This document shows positions 42,962-52,206 of a stretch of DNA of 59,130 nucleotides, one piece after another (position 1 is the first letter of the stretch; each line of letters begins with the position of its first letter). A program made the translations under genes and the position numbers. Under the pieces are notes generated by a model. The model made no database searches. It was not told the DNA's origin and worked only from the letters and a program-made list of their open reading frames with translations. Source of the stretch: Zygnema cylindricum (lineage: Eukaryota > Streptophyta > Zygnematophyceae > Zygnematales > Zygnemataceae); contig JBBHKE010002753.1 of assembly GCA_037447655.1 (NCBI GenBank), forward strand, positions 1-59,130. Reading direction: 5' to 3'.

Positions 42962-44152
42962 TGTTGATATTTGAGTATTTTCTAGGTCTGTATTATAAAA
43001 GGAAAAAGGTAGAGGCGGTCTACCTCTAACTCCCTTCTCCAAGCCCCTGTCTACCTCTAACTCCCTTCTCCAAGCCCCCACACTTGTTGTAGTCACTAAA
43101 GGCTAGGTAGGGTGATAGAGCCATGGCTGCCTAAAGCTTTATAGCAGACAGGTAGCAAAAAATAGATGGGATTAACAAAATTATTGACGGACCCAGGAAT
43201 TGATCCTGGTACCTGCCGTCCGTCAATGTAGTCGTTAGCTTTGTCCGTTTAGTCTAGGACTAGTGCTAGGACATATATGGTTTCATAATTATATAAACAT
43301 GTACGCGTAGAAGAATTCATTTAACGTCGCGAATAGATTCTTAGTATATAGATACAGTTTAGAGTAATACGGTTTACGGTACTTCGTGAAACCAATACCG
43401 CGCATTTGTTTCGACGGCGAAACAAATACCGCGCACATATTTTCAACGGGGAGAATTGATTGCTGGATTTAATCGACGGCCGTGGTGCGAGTTGACATTT
43501 CGGAATGGCCGCCTTGGCGTTTTTTGACGCCGACAATCCGGATGACACGTGGAAATGCGCTGGAGGGTTGCGGAATCTTCAGAACGGAAGATAACAAGGT
43601 CGATGTGACAATTGTCACATGTATGGTCATGTCGTACAGTTGCTGTACAAAAAGTACTCCGACGCCTGTACTTTTATATACGGTACAGTCTTGTGATTGG
43701 CGTTGTACTTCAATAGAAGGGGTTTAGAGAGGGGTTTTAGGACTTAGAATGTTTTTAGCTGCATCTCCCTGAGAGCACCTTGTATTAATGGCAAAATTTG
43801 GCCAGCCATAATTATCAATTCAGTTGACCATTTTTAGTGATTTTTTTTGCTGCGGACTCAGGGGAGTCCAGGCTACACAGGGGTGTAGTTGGTCAAAGTT
43901 TTTGCCTGCCTGGGTGGCTGCATTTATAAGGGAAAGTCAAAGTGGGTGAATGTGTCCAACTCTCATATTCTAACTTCGCATTCTGTGGTGGATCTAAGCA
44001 CACAGTCTTATTTCACAGAGGTGAAGCTGTAATGGGGTTCTATTGTCAATGGGTCAATCATTTGGGTTTATATAAACTTGGAGGCGGCACTATCTAGATT
44101 AGCTTCTTTTGATCTCCGAATTCTGTGTGGCAATGGAGCCTATAGAATTTCA
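42962..44152 (+). repeat. Cop8 3' LTR (1191 bp)
   Basis: TGTTGATATTTGAG to TATAGAATTTCA. It contains a ~34-bp tandem duplication (about 43016-43079, CTACCTCTAACTCCC units) not in the 5' copy. Also visible are the type B tRNA-like segment (43185-43275), a TGATTGG box near 43697, GGACTTAGAATG near 43740, and the hairpin GGACTC AGGG GAGTCC (43854-43869). Confidence 0.92.
43185..43275 (-). other. Antisense tRNA-like segment in LTR (type B)
   Basis: Minus-strand GGATCAATTCC (43196-43206) sits in a perfect 5-bp T-arm-like stem CCAGG ATCAATT CCTGG, followed by GTCCGTC. The same strand has GACGGAC just upstream, so an outer 7-bp pair is possible. Confidence 0.5.
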
Positions 44153-44312
44153 GCTGTTAACCATGGAAATTCCTTCCTCCTTGTACTTGGCAGTGCCTTT
44201 GTCACCACCACACTTCTTCCAAATCCCGTTGACGAGAAGGTGTGTGTAGTTGCCCGTATACTTCTCAATGTCGCAACCCTGCCCTTCCACCACTGACTTG
44301 CCTTTTGGTATT
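44153..44312 (-). pseudogene. Transposase gene, exon 5' of the Cop8 insertion
   Basis: The minus strand has a strong acceptor, TTTCCTCTCGTTGCAG, ending at 44313. It is followed by an exon readable as YQKASQWWKGRVATL ... RRKEFPWLTA that runs in frame into VRSELVEEF across the Cop8 insertion. A second open frame (KYTGNYTHLLVNGIWKKC) overlaps it, so the true frame is not certain. Confidence 0.55.
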
Positions 44313-44760
44313 CTGCAACGAGAGGAAAGGAAAGTAAAAACACAAAAACATGCAAGTCTTATTTCATATAAGAAAAAATATATGTTATGAAAAAAATACA
44401 GTTCAACAACGACAAGCACTTGTCGTTATATTAAGTGACGAAGTTTGGTCGTCGATGGTTTAAGTATGTAATGCCTATCGAACGCTCAGCGACGACAGAA
44501 AGTCGTCGCTGGTTCAGGTATCCAGTGCCTATTGATCACTCAGCAAAGACAGAAAGTCATCGCTAGTCTAGGTATCCGGTGCCTAGTGAAGATTTAGGGA
44601 CGACAGAAAGTCGTCGATGGTTCAGCGACGAGGTGAAGTTATCGCTATGTCAAACAAACCACAAGATAAACAAAAAAAAACATAAGGTTAGTGAGTGGGT
44701 GGAAAATGGGAAGAGATAGAGTGAAAGAGGAGTTAATATTCCGGAGACAAAAATACTTAC
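44313..44760 (-). other. Probable intron containing hairpin repeats
   Basis: On the minus strand a consensus donor TTG|GTAAGT (44761/44760) and the acceptor GCAG (44313) bound 448 bases. These hold the 54-bp hairpin array. Joined phases do not match cleanly, as expected if a frameshift is present. Confidence 0.5.
44434..44649. repeat. 54-bp tandem array of GTCGTCG hairpins
   Basis: Four units start at 44434, 44488, 44542 and 44596, exactly 54 bases apart. The clearest reads AGCGACGAC AGAAA GTCGTCGCT, a 9-bp stem with a 5-base loop, followed by GGTTCAGGTATCCAGTGCC. Outer units are degenerate. Confidence 0.85.
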
Positions 44761-45437
44761 CAACCACCGTTTCTTTTTTTTGGACAATGCCCGTGTGAGC
44801 CTCATCAAGTGATCTCAATCCGCTCTTATTTGTTCTTGTTGAGCCGCCACTTGTTGAGTGAGTGCCGCAATTATTAGTGGCAAATCATCTCATGTCTGTG
44901 GTGAGGCGAGCCTAATCGGCGGCGAAACCCTTTGTATTTCCCATAAGCGATGACGAGGCACTATCACATTGCCAAACTTTTGCAATACCGTCGTACGAGC
45001 ATCTCGGAGAGCGAGTACCTCGGGAGTTACTCGACAATATTTGAGGATATTGTATAGTCGCGGGTCCCACGGATGATGACGACGTAACAATTTCGGAACA
45101 TTCACCCAAAACCCATCCTCCCCACGAACAACCCAAGTTAGCCAGGGATCCGCCGGATCAAATTGCCTTCTGTGGCCAAAGGTCAAGCCTCGGTCCTCAA
45201 GCGAGATAAAAAGCCAAGTTGGATGTGCGGTGACATCGAGGGGGGTGTTTAGAATTTGCGGAAAAATATTCGTTTCCGGGTTTAGGGGCCGGGGTTCACC
45301 ATACCGCTAATGTTTCGGCCATTCGGCAACCGGAAGATAATGTTCGGGCCGATGCACAAAACTGTCCATTTCCTCCTCTAGATGCTCAACCGGGTAGGGA
45401 GGTTAAGGATGCGGAGGAGCCATTACAATGGCTCTCT
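44761..45437 (-). pseudogene. Decayed coding exon of unknown function
   Basis: A readable minus-strand frame with in-frame stops: MAPPHP, PPYPVEHLEEEMDSFVHR, DVTAHPTWLFISLEDRG, then an open part (44890-45186) with DPADPWLTWVVRGEDGFWVN and DPRLYNILKYCRVTPEVLAL. A Gln/Ala-rich, probably coiled-coil end (AALTQQVAAQQEQIRAD) runs up to the splice donor at 44761. It lies between the charged frame upstream and the transposase exon downstream, on the same strand. I do not recognise the family. It could be part of the transposase gene or an accessory gene of the same transposon. Confidence 0.5.
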
Positions 45438-45439
45438 CG

Positions 45440-46504
45440 CTATTCGAACACACCTAACACATCGTTGTCAACATCAAATTCCTCCTCATGTTGCTTCTCC
45501 TCGCTATCCAAAGTTTGCTCATCCTCGGTGGTGGGATCATCCTCGTTCTTCCACACCGGAATGTCCGTGGGTTCCAAAATTTCGGGGATGGGCTTGTCTT
45601 CCGGCTGTTCTTCGCCATCCTCGATGCTCTCGTCGCTACCCGAAGATGAAGGGACGTATAGTTCGTCGTCCACATCATTCACTTTGCGCTTACCTTTGGC
45701 TATCTCCCTCTTCCTAGCTCTCTTTCTCCGTGCCTCACTTTCCCCACCCCCCTCGACCGTCGCCATCTCCCCCACTCCTTCCTCCTTCACGGTCTCACAA
45801 AAACGTATGATTTTTTTTTTAATTATTCTCCTTTTTCTACCTAATCTTTCCCGTTCCTCACCTCCCCCACCCTCCTCGACCGTTTTCTCCTTTCCCTTTC
45901 TTTCCACTCCCAATGTCGTTTTCCCCTCCCTCTCCTCACTCAACAAATTATCTTCCCTATCATCATCACCTTTTTCTTCCTCGTCGCCCTCATCAAAAAG
46001 TACTAATTTTCGTTTTATTGTTCTACATTTTTTCTTTACTTTTTCCCGTGCATCACTTCCCCCACCCTCCTCTACGGTCGTCTTCTTCCCCCCTCCTTCT
46101 ACACCCAATACCGCCTTTCCACCCCCCTCCTCTTTTGGATATTCCTTTTCCCTTCTCACCTCACCTTCTTCCGCCTTCTCCTTACTCAAATCTACCGATT
46201 CACCCTTTTTCTCCCTTTCCCCTTTCGGCAAAACCCCCTCCTTTGCTACCTCATCCAGATTCGTCACCTCTTTTCCTACCCCAACCGGTGTCACCCCTTC
46301 CCCTACTACCTCTTCAATCCCCTCCTTTTCATGTCCCCTCCCATCTAGAGGCACCCAACCGATGGGTAGCAACGTGGCTGCCTCCCTTTCTCTTGCTAAT
46401 TCCTCCGCGGTACATCTTACTCCTATCACGGTTTCTGAGGCATCTCTTTCCCTCCCTAACCCCCTGGGTGATTGCCTTTCCCTCAAGGGGTTTTCTCTCC
46501 CCAC
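45440..46504 (-). CDS. 354-codon highly charged open frame, unknown function
   Basis: An uninterrupted minus-strand frame in a region where nothing else is intact. Composition is Glu/Lys/Arg/Gly-rich. Three imperfect internal repeats of about 50 residues each contain a TVEEGGG or TVEGGG block followed by a basic patch (KKKCRTIKRKL, RKRRIIKKKI, RKRAREIAKGKRK-like). The carboxyl part is acidic (SSSGSDESIEDGEEQPED) with PIPEILEPTDIPVWKN. There are no catalytic motifs, membrane segments or signal peptide. The basic patches could be nuclear localisation signals. The low-complexity base composition could keep the frame open by chance, so a real product is not assured. The antisense 362-codon frame is rejected as its shadow. 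Confidence 0.4.
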   Translation of the reverse strand: MGRENPLRERQSPRGLGRERDASETVIGVRCTAEELAREREAATLLPIGWVPLDGRGHEKEGIEEVVGEGVTPVGVGKEVTNLDEVAKEGVLPKGEREKKGESVDLSKEKAEEGEVRREKEYPKEEGGGKAVLGVEGGGKKTTVEEGGGSDAREKVKKKCRTIKRKLVLFDEGDEEEKGDDDREDNLLSEEREGKTTLGVERKGKEKTVEEGGGGEERERLGRKRRIIKKKIIRFCETVKEEGVGEMATVEGGGESEARRKRARKREIAKGKRKVNDVDDELYVPSSSGSDESIEDGEEQPEDKPIPEILEPTDIPVWKNEDDPTTEDEQTLDSEEKQHEEEFDVDNDVLGVFE

Positions 46505-46754
46505 TCCATCCCTTCATACCTCTTCCCTTTCTCCTCTTGGTCGACGTCGTTGATTACGTCGAGGTAGTGGAGGGTATCGACGACGATATGGCAAGAACCT
46601 ACGCTGTCGCCTATATGGTTGACTGTTGCCCTCCATGGATATTAGCTACACTTGATATAAAAAACGTGGGAGAAGAGGCAGCTATACAAAAAGATAAGAG
46701 AATATAGAAGTTTGACCTAAAAATGACTGTACTCACGATGAAATAATGTATGAG
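46505..46754. other. No feature resolved; flank of Cop9
   Basis: About 250 bases linking the charged frame to the Cop9 insertion point. It continues at 56498 when Cop9 is removed. No confident coding frame. Confidence 0.4.
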
Positions 46755-46759
46755 GATTT

Positions 46760-47368
46760 TGTTGAATTATTAGATTTATAAAGTATTTTCTAGGTCAAAA
46801 TAGCTTAAGTGAAAACATAAAAGAAATGTGTAGGCGGTCTGCCTCCACCTCTTCCATCTATCCCCCATACTTGTTGTAGTCACTGAAGAAAGAGAGGGTG
46901 GTGGAGCCATGGCTGCCTTGGCTCCTCAGGCAGGTCAAAAAAAGTGACATAAGTCACTTTTAACAAAAAGGTTGAGTCCGGCAGGACTCGAACCTCCGAC
47001 ATGCAGAGCGAGGCATAGCTGTCAGCCTTAGCCGGTCTGTCGTTGAAGTCCTTTAGAGTACATGGCGTATGATTAGTATTTAAATATGTCAGAATTCACT
47101 AATCTGATTAACGGAATTACGGATAAGTAACATAGAAAAAAAATGAAGTATAGTGCGGAAGTGAAACCGCACGAAACAAATTTACCGAACATTGATTTTC
47201 AACGAGTAGCATTCAAAGCCGATTTGAATCCGACGGCACGCATCATCGCCAAGATCCAGAAATGGTCGCTTTGGCCGTTTTTGGGCGTGACATGACTTAG
47301 AGCCACGTGGCAAGATAACATTGGATAGCGGGAATCCCGGGTAGCATGATGACGAGTTCAGGGGAGAC
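46760..47368 (+). repeat. Cop9 5' LTR, left part
   Basis: TGTTGAATTATTAG start; equivalent to 55483-56096 of the 3' LTR. It includes the antisense B box GGTTCGAGTCC (46984-46994). Confidence 0.92.
46973..47050 (-). other. Antisense tRNA-like segment in LTR (type A)
   Basis: Minus strand: GACCGGCTAAGGCTGACAGC (D-arm/A-box-like), then GGTTCGAGTCC (46984-46994, exact B box) and CGGACTC. The T-stem pairs at 4 of 5 positions; the acceptor stem does not form. Confidence 0.5.
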
Positions 47369-48407
47369 TGTTGTCCATAACCTATTTCAGCCATGGATAC
47401 TAACGGAAACACCCACAGACTACCTCAAAAACATCTATGTTTCAAACAACACAGATTACTCCACAATAAACAAAATCACCTCAAACTACACCAAGATGGA
47501 GTATACAATAGACACTGTAAACTCCATAAGTTACAGATAAATCCACCAAAGAATCTAGAAAATATAGGCTAAAGAGTTTCCCGAAAATAGTTGACAGCTT
47601 CTGAAACTAACCAATTAGACTTCTCACAGAATTCTATAGAGATAACAGAACAAAATGAAACTGCACACACATATATTTTCTAGATCATAGGATATCTTGA
47701 AAACGATCCACATCAAAACATCAATCAGAGTGATCACACCACCAAGTCAAATTTGCAAAAAAACAGCCTGCCATTTCTTTGATTAACTTAGCTGTGATAC
47801 TCAAAATAATCTAAGTCCTACAAGTCATACTCACAGAGTTCACTACTGATTGTACGGAGGCATACCAGTCGTACGATATCTACCATCTATCTAAACTATT
47901 TAGCAAAAAGACAAACCTTTGTTGTACAGAATATTTACGCCGACACCTCCGCAAAATCCTTATACTAGGCGTCAACTTGCTTAGTTACTTTAGATCTTCT
48001 TATGAATCTTCATCCGCCGACTTGATTCATACCAATCGCAGTTACGTTGTCCCGTACCAGATCATATTTATATTATCCGTAGTTGCGTCAGCTACGTTGT
48101 CCATACGGATCATATTCAAAATAACCGGAGCTGTGTTGTCTTGTCTTCGTCGCAGCAACGCCGTAGAGGTGGCGTATTTTTCAACTTTTGTTCATTTCAC
48201 ATCGGATCGCTTCGCGATCCGCCGTCCATTTCTCAATGCCAATTCACTCCACTCACCGAGTCCCTTACGTCACTTTAGTTTTATTCATACGTTCGCTCCC
48301 CTAATCCGTGAATCCATTCGAAACTCCACATTAAATCCCATTACGCAAGAATTGTCTTAAGCACACAAAATGTCGCGTACGCACGAAATTAAATTTTCAA
48401 AACAACA
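47369..48407 (-). repeat. LTR in the nested insertion, left copy
   Basis: Minus-strand TGTTGTTTTGAAAATTT (48407) to GGACAACA (47369). Its 3' tip encodes MAEIGYGQQ, again an ATG near the LTR end. On the minus strand it shows the GTACG..CGTAC dyad (about 47858) and TAGGACTTAG. Confidence 0.8.
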
Positions 48408-48532
48408 GGGTTTACATGAAGTAGATTCAACAGAGATACAGATCCATTTCTAACGGAGGAGACAAAGGAGAGGTGGTGGACAAAGGATAGGAGAAGGAGA
48501 CGACCACACCAATAACAACTGGTTCGGCATTC

Positions 48533-49642
48533 ATGTCACCAATTTCGATGAACGAGGAGAATGATACTGATACCTTCGACTATAACAATACAACGACAAA
48601 GCACTTCATCCTCTGTCATCTTATTCAAGGACTTGCATCTCCTCATTCGCATGTCGAGAGGGCATCCGATCTTTGGGTGGCTCTTATAGAGATGTACCGA
48701 AGTGGTACGATTCAACAACAATAGTTGGCTGATCAGAAAATTGACGCATATGTATACAAAGGGGGGAAGATGTTGGATTTTTGTAATGAGCTCGCAACAC
48801 TTTTTATGGAGCTAGAGAGTGTTGGACAGGTTGAAACCGAATAGATGAAGGTTAAATGCTTGCTCGTGAAGTTACCAGATAAGTTCGAGAACATAGTTAA
48901 CCGTGTGCAGGACTTGCCTGACTAAAGGTGGATACGGAATTCAGTGGTAGGGATGAATATCGTTCGGGAGAACACGAATGAGATCGAAAGGGGAGGAAAG
49001 ACTGGGCAAGCCTTCGCAGCTAGGACCGATTGGAGGAAGAAAGATTCTAGGAAACCGGTCCGAAATTATGGAGGAAAGGGGCAGAAAAATCTGATCGACG
49101 AGTTCAGACCAAGGGCTCCTAAGGGTCAGTGTCATTCTTGTAAGAAACCAGGGCACTATATAGCGGAGTGCACTAAGTTAACCGAACTTTTGTTAAAAGA
49201 GGGGCACATCGGTGGACCTCCAAGAGGAATGAAAAAGGCTCTTATGACTCAGGTACACGAGGAGGAATCCGAGGACGAGGATGGTGAGCTCTTGTTGGAT
49301 TACGAGTTAGAGGCAAAGACCGAGGTCGAAATTCCTTGGAAGCAGAAATGTACTTTTGGAGGTTTGAAAGAAATGAAAAGACGGGAATAGTGGAATGAAT
49401 TCAGTTCAGAGAGTGAAAACCTAAATGAATTTAGTGGATGTGCTCAAGGTAAAGCACATACGTTACCCTTCCCAAAAGAAGGCACCTATAAAAGAGAAAA
49501 AATATAAGACTTGGTACATAGTGATATTTGGGGACCGGCCTAAGTGCCCTCACCTGGTGGTAAAACGTTTATGATGACAATCACTGACAATGACAATTAA
49601 TGACGATTGGTCCAGGTACTCTAGAGTGTATTTTTTGAATAA
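48533..49642 (+). pseudogene. gag and short integrase fragment, antisense to flanking LTRs
   Basis: Plus-strand copia gag: LIQGLASPHSHVERASDLWVAL, then YVYKGGKMLDFCNEL-like, LVKLPDKFENIVNRVQDL and VRENTNEIERGGKTGQAFAA. The zinc knuckle is good: CHSCKKPGHYIAEC (about 49132-49173). An acidic tail follows, then a jump at about 49430 to integrase pieces (CAQGKAHTLPFPK, LVHSDIWGPA, DDWSRYSRVYF). Stops are at 48722, 48842, 48922 and 49388. Protease and most of integrase are deleted. Confidence 0.82.
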
Positions 49643-50494
49643 TTAGACAATATAAACTCCTAAAGTTATAGATTAATCCACTTAGGAATCTAGAATATAT
49701 AAGCCCCAGAGTTTCCCAAAAACAGGTGACAACTTCTCAAACTAACCAGTTAGACTTCTCACAGAATTCTATGGAGATAACAGAATAAACTGAAACTTCA
49801 CACACATATATTTTCTAGATCATAGAATATCTTCACAAAGTTTCACATCAAAACATCAATCAGAGTGATCACACCAACAGGTCAAAGTTGCAAAAAAACA
49901 GCCTGCCGTTTCTTTGATTAACTCAGCTGTGATACTCAAAATAATCTAAGTCCTACAAGTTATACTCACAGAGTTCACAACTGATTGTACGGGGGCATAC
50001 CAATCGTACGGTATCTACCATCTATCTAAACTATTTAGCAAAAAGACAAACCTCTGTTGTACAGAATATTTACACCGACACCTCCGCAAAATCCGCATAC
50101 TAAGCGTCTACTTGCTTAGTTACTTTAGATCTTCTTATGAATCTTCATCCGCCGACTTGATTCATACCAATCAAAGTTGCGTTGTCTGTATGGATCATAT
50201 CCAAAATATCCGCAGCTGCGTTGTCTTGTTTGCGTCAAGGCTGCGCCATACAGGCGGCGTATATTTCAATATTTTGTTCATTTTCACATCGGATCGCTTC
50301 GCGATCCGTCGCCCATTTCTCAATGTTTATTCACGCCACTCACCGAGTCCCTTACGTCACTTTAGTTTTATCCGTACGTTCGCTCCCCCAATCCGAGAAT
50401 CCATTCAAACCTCCACATAAAATTCCATAACACACGAATTGTCGCAAGCGCACGAAATGTCGAGTACGCACGAAACAAACTTTTCAAAACAACA
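49643..50494 (-). repeat. LTR in the nested insertion, right copy (3' end lost)
   Basis: Aligned with 47511-48407. It lacks the gag-side ~142 bases. On the minus strand it starts TGTTGTTTTGAAAAG at 50494. Confidence 0.8.
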
Positions 50495-50721
50495 CTCCCC
50501 CAAAAATTTAGTTTCGTGCACCCGGAATGCAATATGCAGCGTTTATTGCTATGCTGCGCTAGTTTGACATCGGAGCCTAGTTTGCATACAATATGCACCG
50601 TGTACTGCTATGCTGCTATATTGCGCTAGTTTGAAATCGTAGCCCTAACAGCTCTTCTATTCTACCCTCAACTTCCCCTCACAGCCTTATCTACTGAGAA
50701 CTAAAGCTTTCATTTTCAACA
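50495..50721 (-). repeat. Polypurine tract plus LTR-start-like terminal piece
   Basis: Minus-strand AAATTTTTGGGGGAG (50495-50509) lies against the LTR start at 50494, as a polypurine tract should. Further right the minus strand starts TGTTGAAAATGAAAGC and continues GATAAGGCTGTGAGGGG, like the first bases of the Cop7 LTR. A ~60-base segment around AAACTAGCGCAGCATAGCA is present twice. Confidence 0.55.
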
Positions 50722-51125
50722 GAGACAAGGGTCCACTCAATGGCCGAGTTGTACACAGACCGTACAGGAATTATTCTAGCCACAGTTTCTTTCTGTACTT
50801 TACAATTCTCTGATTGGTTCGTACATCAGTATATAGAGGTTGTGAGAGAGGTTTAGGACTTAGGAGATTTAAAAGGTAGCCGCCTCTCTCCCACTGAGCT
50901 TGTATATATTTTGGCATCTTTGCCACTTGATAACTAATTGCGTGGTTGGGCGTTTTCAGTGATCTCTTTTGCTGCGGACTCAGGGGGGTGCAAACTGCAC
51001 AAGGGTGCATTCAAATTGCTTGTTTGCCTTATTGGGTATTTGTGATCCTAGCTGAAGAAGGGCTAACCAAAAACTCTCTAGAGGCTTCTTGAATCCTGTA
51101 GTCCAACGGGAGACACAGAATTGCA
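50722..51125 (+). repeat. Cop9 5' LTR, right part
   Basis: Resumes with the duplicated gagac and ends GAATTGCA. It holds GATTGG (about 50811), TATATAGAGG (about 50829) and TTAGGACTTAGG, read as CCAAT-type box, TATA box and start region, then the U5 hairpin block near 50975 in mutated form. Confidence 0.9.
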
Positions 51126-51138
51126 AGTTATGAGCCCA
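51126..51138 (+). promoter_or_regulatory. Cop9 primer binding site, half-tRNA type, two changes
   Basis: AGTTATGAGCCCA follows the LTR end directly and differs from the initiator tRNA-Met anticodon-arm complement GGTTATGGGCCCA at two positions. Its ATG (51130) opens gag (MSPPFRKPVFNG). Confidence 0.7.
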
Positions 51139-52206
51139 CCCTTTAGGAAGCCCGTCTTCAACGGATCTGGTTTCATTTATTGGGAAGCCATGATGGTAAG
51201 GGCTTTTTGTTGAAAACGATACTGGGGTATCGTCAGTGGACAAGTGAAACATCCATCTCAGGGAATTCCACCAGGGTTTAGTGGAGTGAGGTTTTTCTGT
51301 AGAAGTATCTGCTCTAACGGAGGAGGCAGAGAGCTGGGACAGTAGTGTGCCGAAAAGGGGAAAGTGAAAGAGACACCTCTTACTCCTATCGCCACGGTAC
51401 CCGAAGCGGCGGCCGTGAAGTCCGAAGAAAACGATATTCAAATGTAGGAATACACAAAAATGGCTGCCAGGCACTTCATTCTGAGGCATCTTACTCAAGC
51501 TTTGGCAACCTCCCATCTCCACATTTTCAAGGCCGAGGAGTTGTGGGAGGCCTTAGTGGAGATCTATAGAGCCGGTACCATTTAGGAGCTCCAGTTGGTC
51601 GAGCAACGGTTAGGGGAGTATACTTACAAAGGGGGGAAAATGCTAGACTATTGTAATGACCTCTCATGTTTGTATATGGAGATGGAGAGTGCCGGGTGGA
51701 CCGGTACAATAAAGACGAAAGTCAACACCCTCATCATGAAGCTGCCTACTTAGTTTAAGACCATAGTGTACCGAGTGGAAGAAATGGATGAGAGTTTGTG
51801 GAAGTGAAACACAGTGGTATTGATGATACTTGTGCAAGAGAACACTATCGAGATTTGGAGAGGAGGAAAGAACGTTCAAGCTCTAGCTGCCGAAACGGAC
51901 CGGTGGGGGAAGGATTCAAGGAAGCCATACGGCAACTTCAAGCGAGAGAAAGACCGAACTGGAGGTTCGAGGCCTCCAAAAGGCCTTTGTCATTTCTGCA
52001 AAAAGTCGGGACATTTTATAGCTGATTGCACCAAGCTATCGGAGCTAAGGCACGAAAAAATCCGTGGAGGAGGTTCTTCCGAAGGAAAGAAGAAGGCACT
52101 TGTTGTCACACAAGTGAAAGGGGAGACCGAGGAGGATGAGTCCTCAGAGGAGGAGGATGGAGAGCTTCTTCTTGCCGAAAATTTGGAGGAGAAAGAGATT
52201 CCTTGA
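51130..52206 (+). pseudogene. Cop9 gag
   Basis: Starts in the primer site (MSPPFRKPVFNGSGFIYWEA), shifts frame near 51210, and from 51460 to 52206 stays in one frame. That frame contains HLTQALATSHLHIFKAEELW, EYTYKGGKMLDYCNDL, TLIMKLPT, NTIEIWRGGKNVQALAA and a perfect zinc knuckle CHFCKKSGHFIADC (about 51990-52031). Four stops interrupt that frame, at 51583, 51751, 51805 and 52204. Each is where relatives have CAG or TGG, so each is a single C-to-T or G-to-A transition. Confidence 0.88.

Larger units (their letters stand above)
40123..44152 (+). mobile_element. Cop8: gag-only copia derivative in the transposase gene
   Basis: Flanked by gctgt (40118-40122 and 44153-44157); removing it with one duplication rejoins the transposase frame (WLTAVRSELV). 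It has a 5' LTR that has lost its last ~105 bases together with the primer site and the first gag codons, one long gag-like frame, a relic of RNase H, a polypurine tract and a complete 3' LTR. Protease, integrase and most of RT are absent. A non-autonomous deletion derivative. Confidence 0.9.
47369..50721. mobile_element. Nested composite insertion in Cop9 5' LTR
   Basis: Bounded by TGTTGTCC and TTTTCAACA and flanked by gagac (47364-47368 and 50722-50726), so the whole block entered as one unit or its outermost member did. Inside are two minus-oriented copies of one LTR (47369-48407 and 49643-50494), a plus-strand gag and integrase fragment between them, and a 215-base terminal piece that looks like the start of yet another minus LTR. 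LTR and coding orientation disagree, so it is a rearranged or doubly nested element. Confidence 0.8.

Noticed and set aside
45465-46553. 362-codon plus-strand frame antisense to the charged frame
   Set aside because: Ser/Pro/Phe-rich mirror of the Glu/Lys codons on the other strand; most likely a shadow.
46973-47050. Possible tRNA gene
   Set aside because: Exact B box but acceptor and anticodon stems do not pair, and the segment is a fixed part of a repeated LTR.
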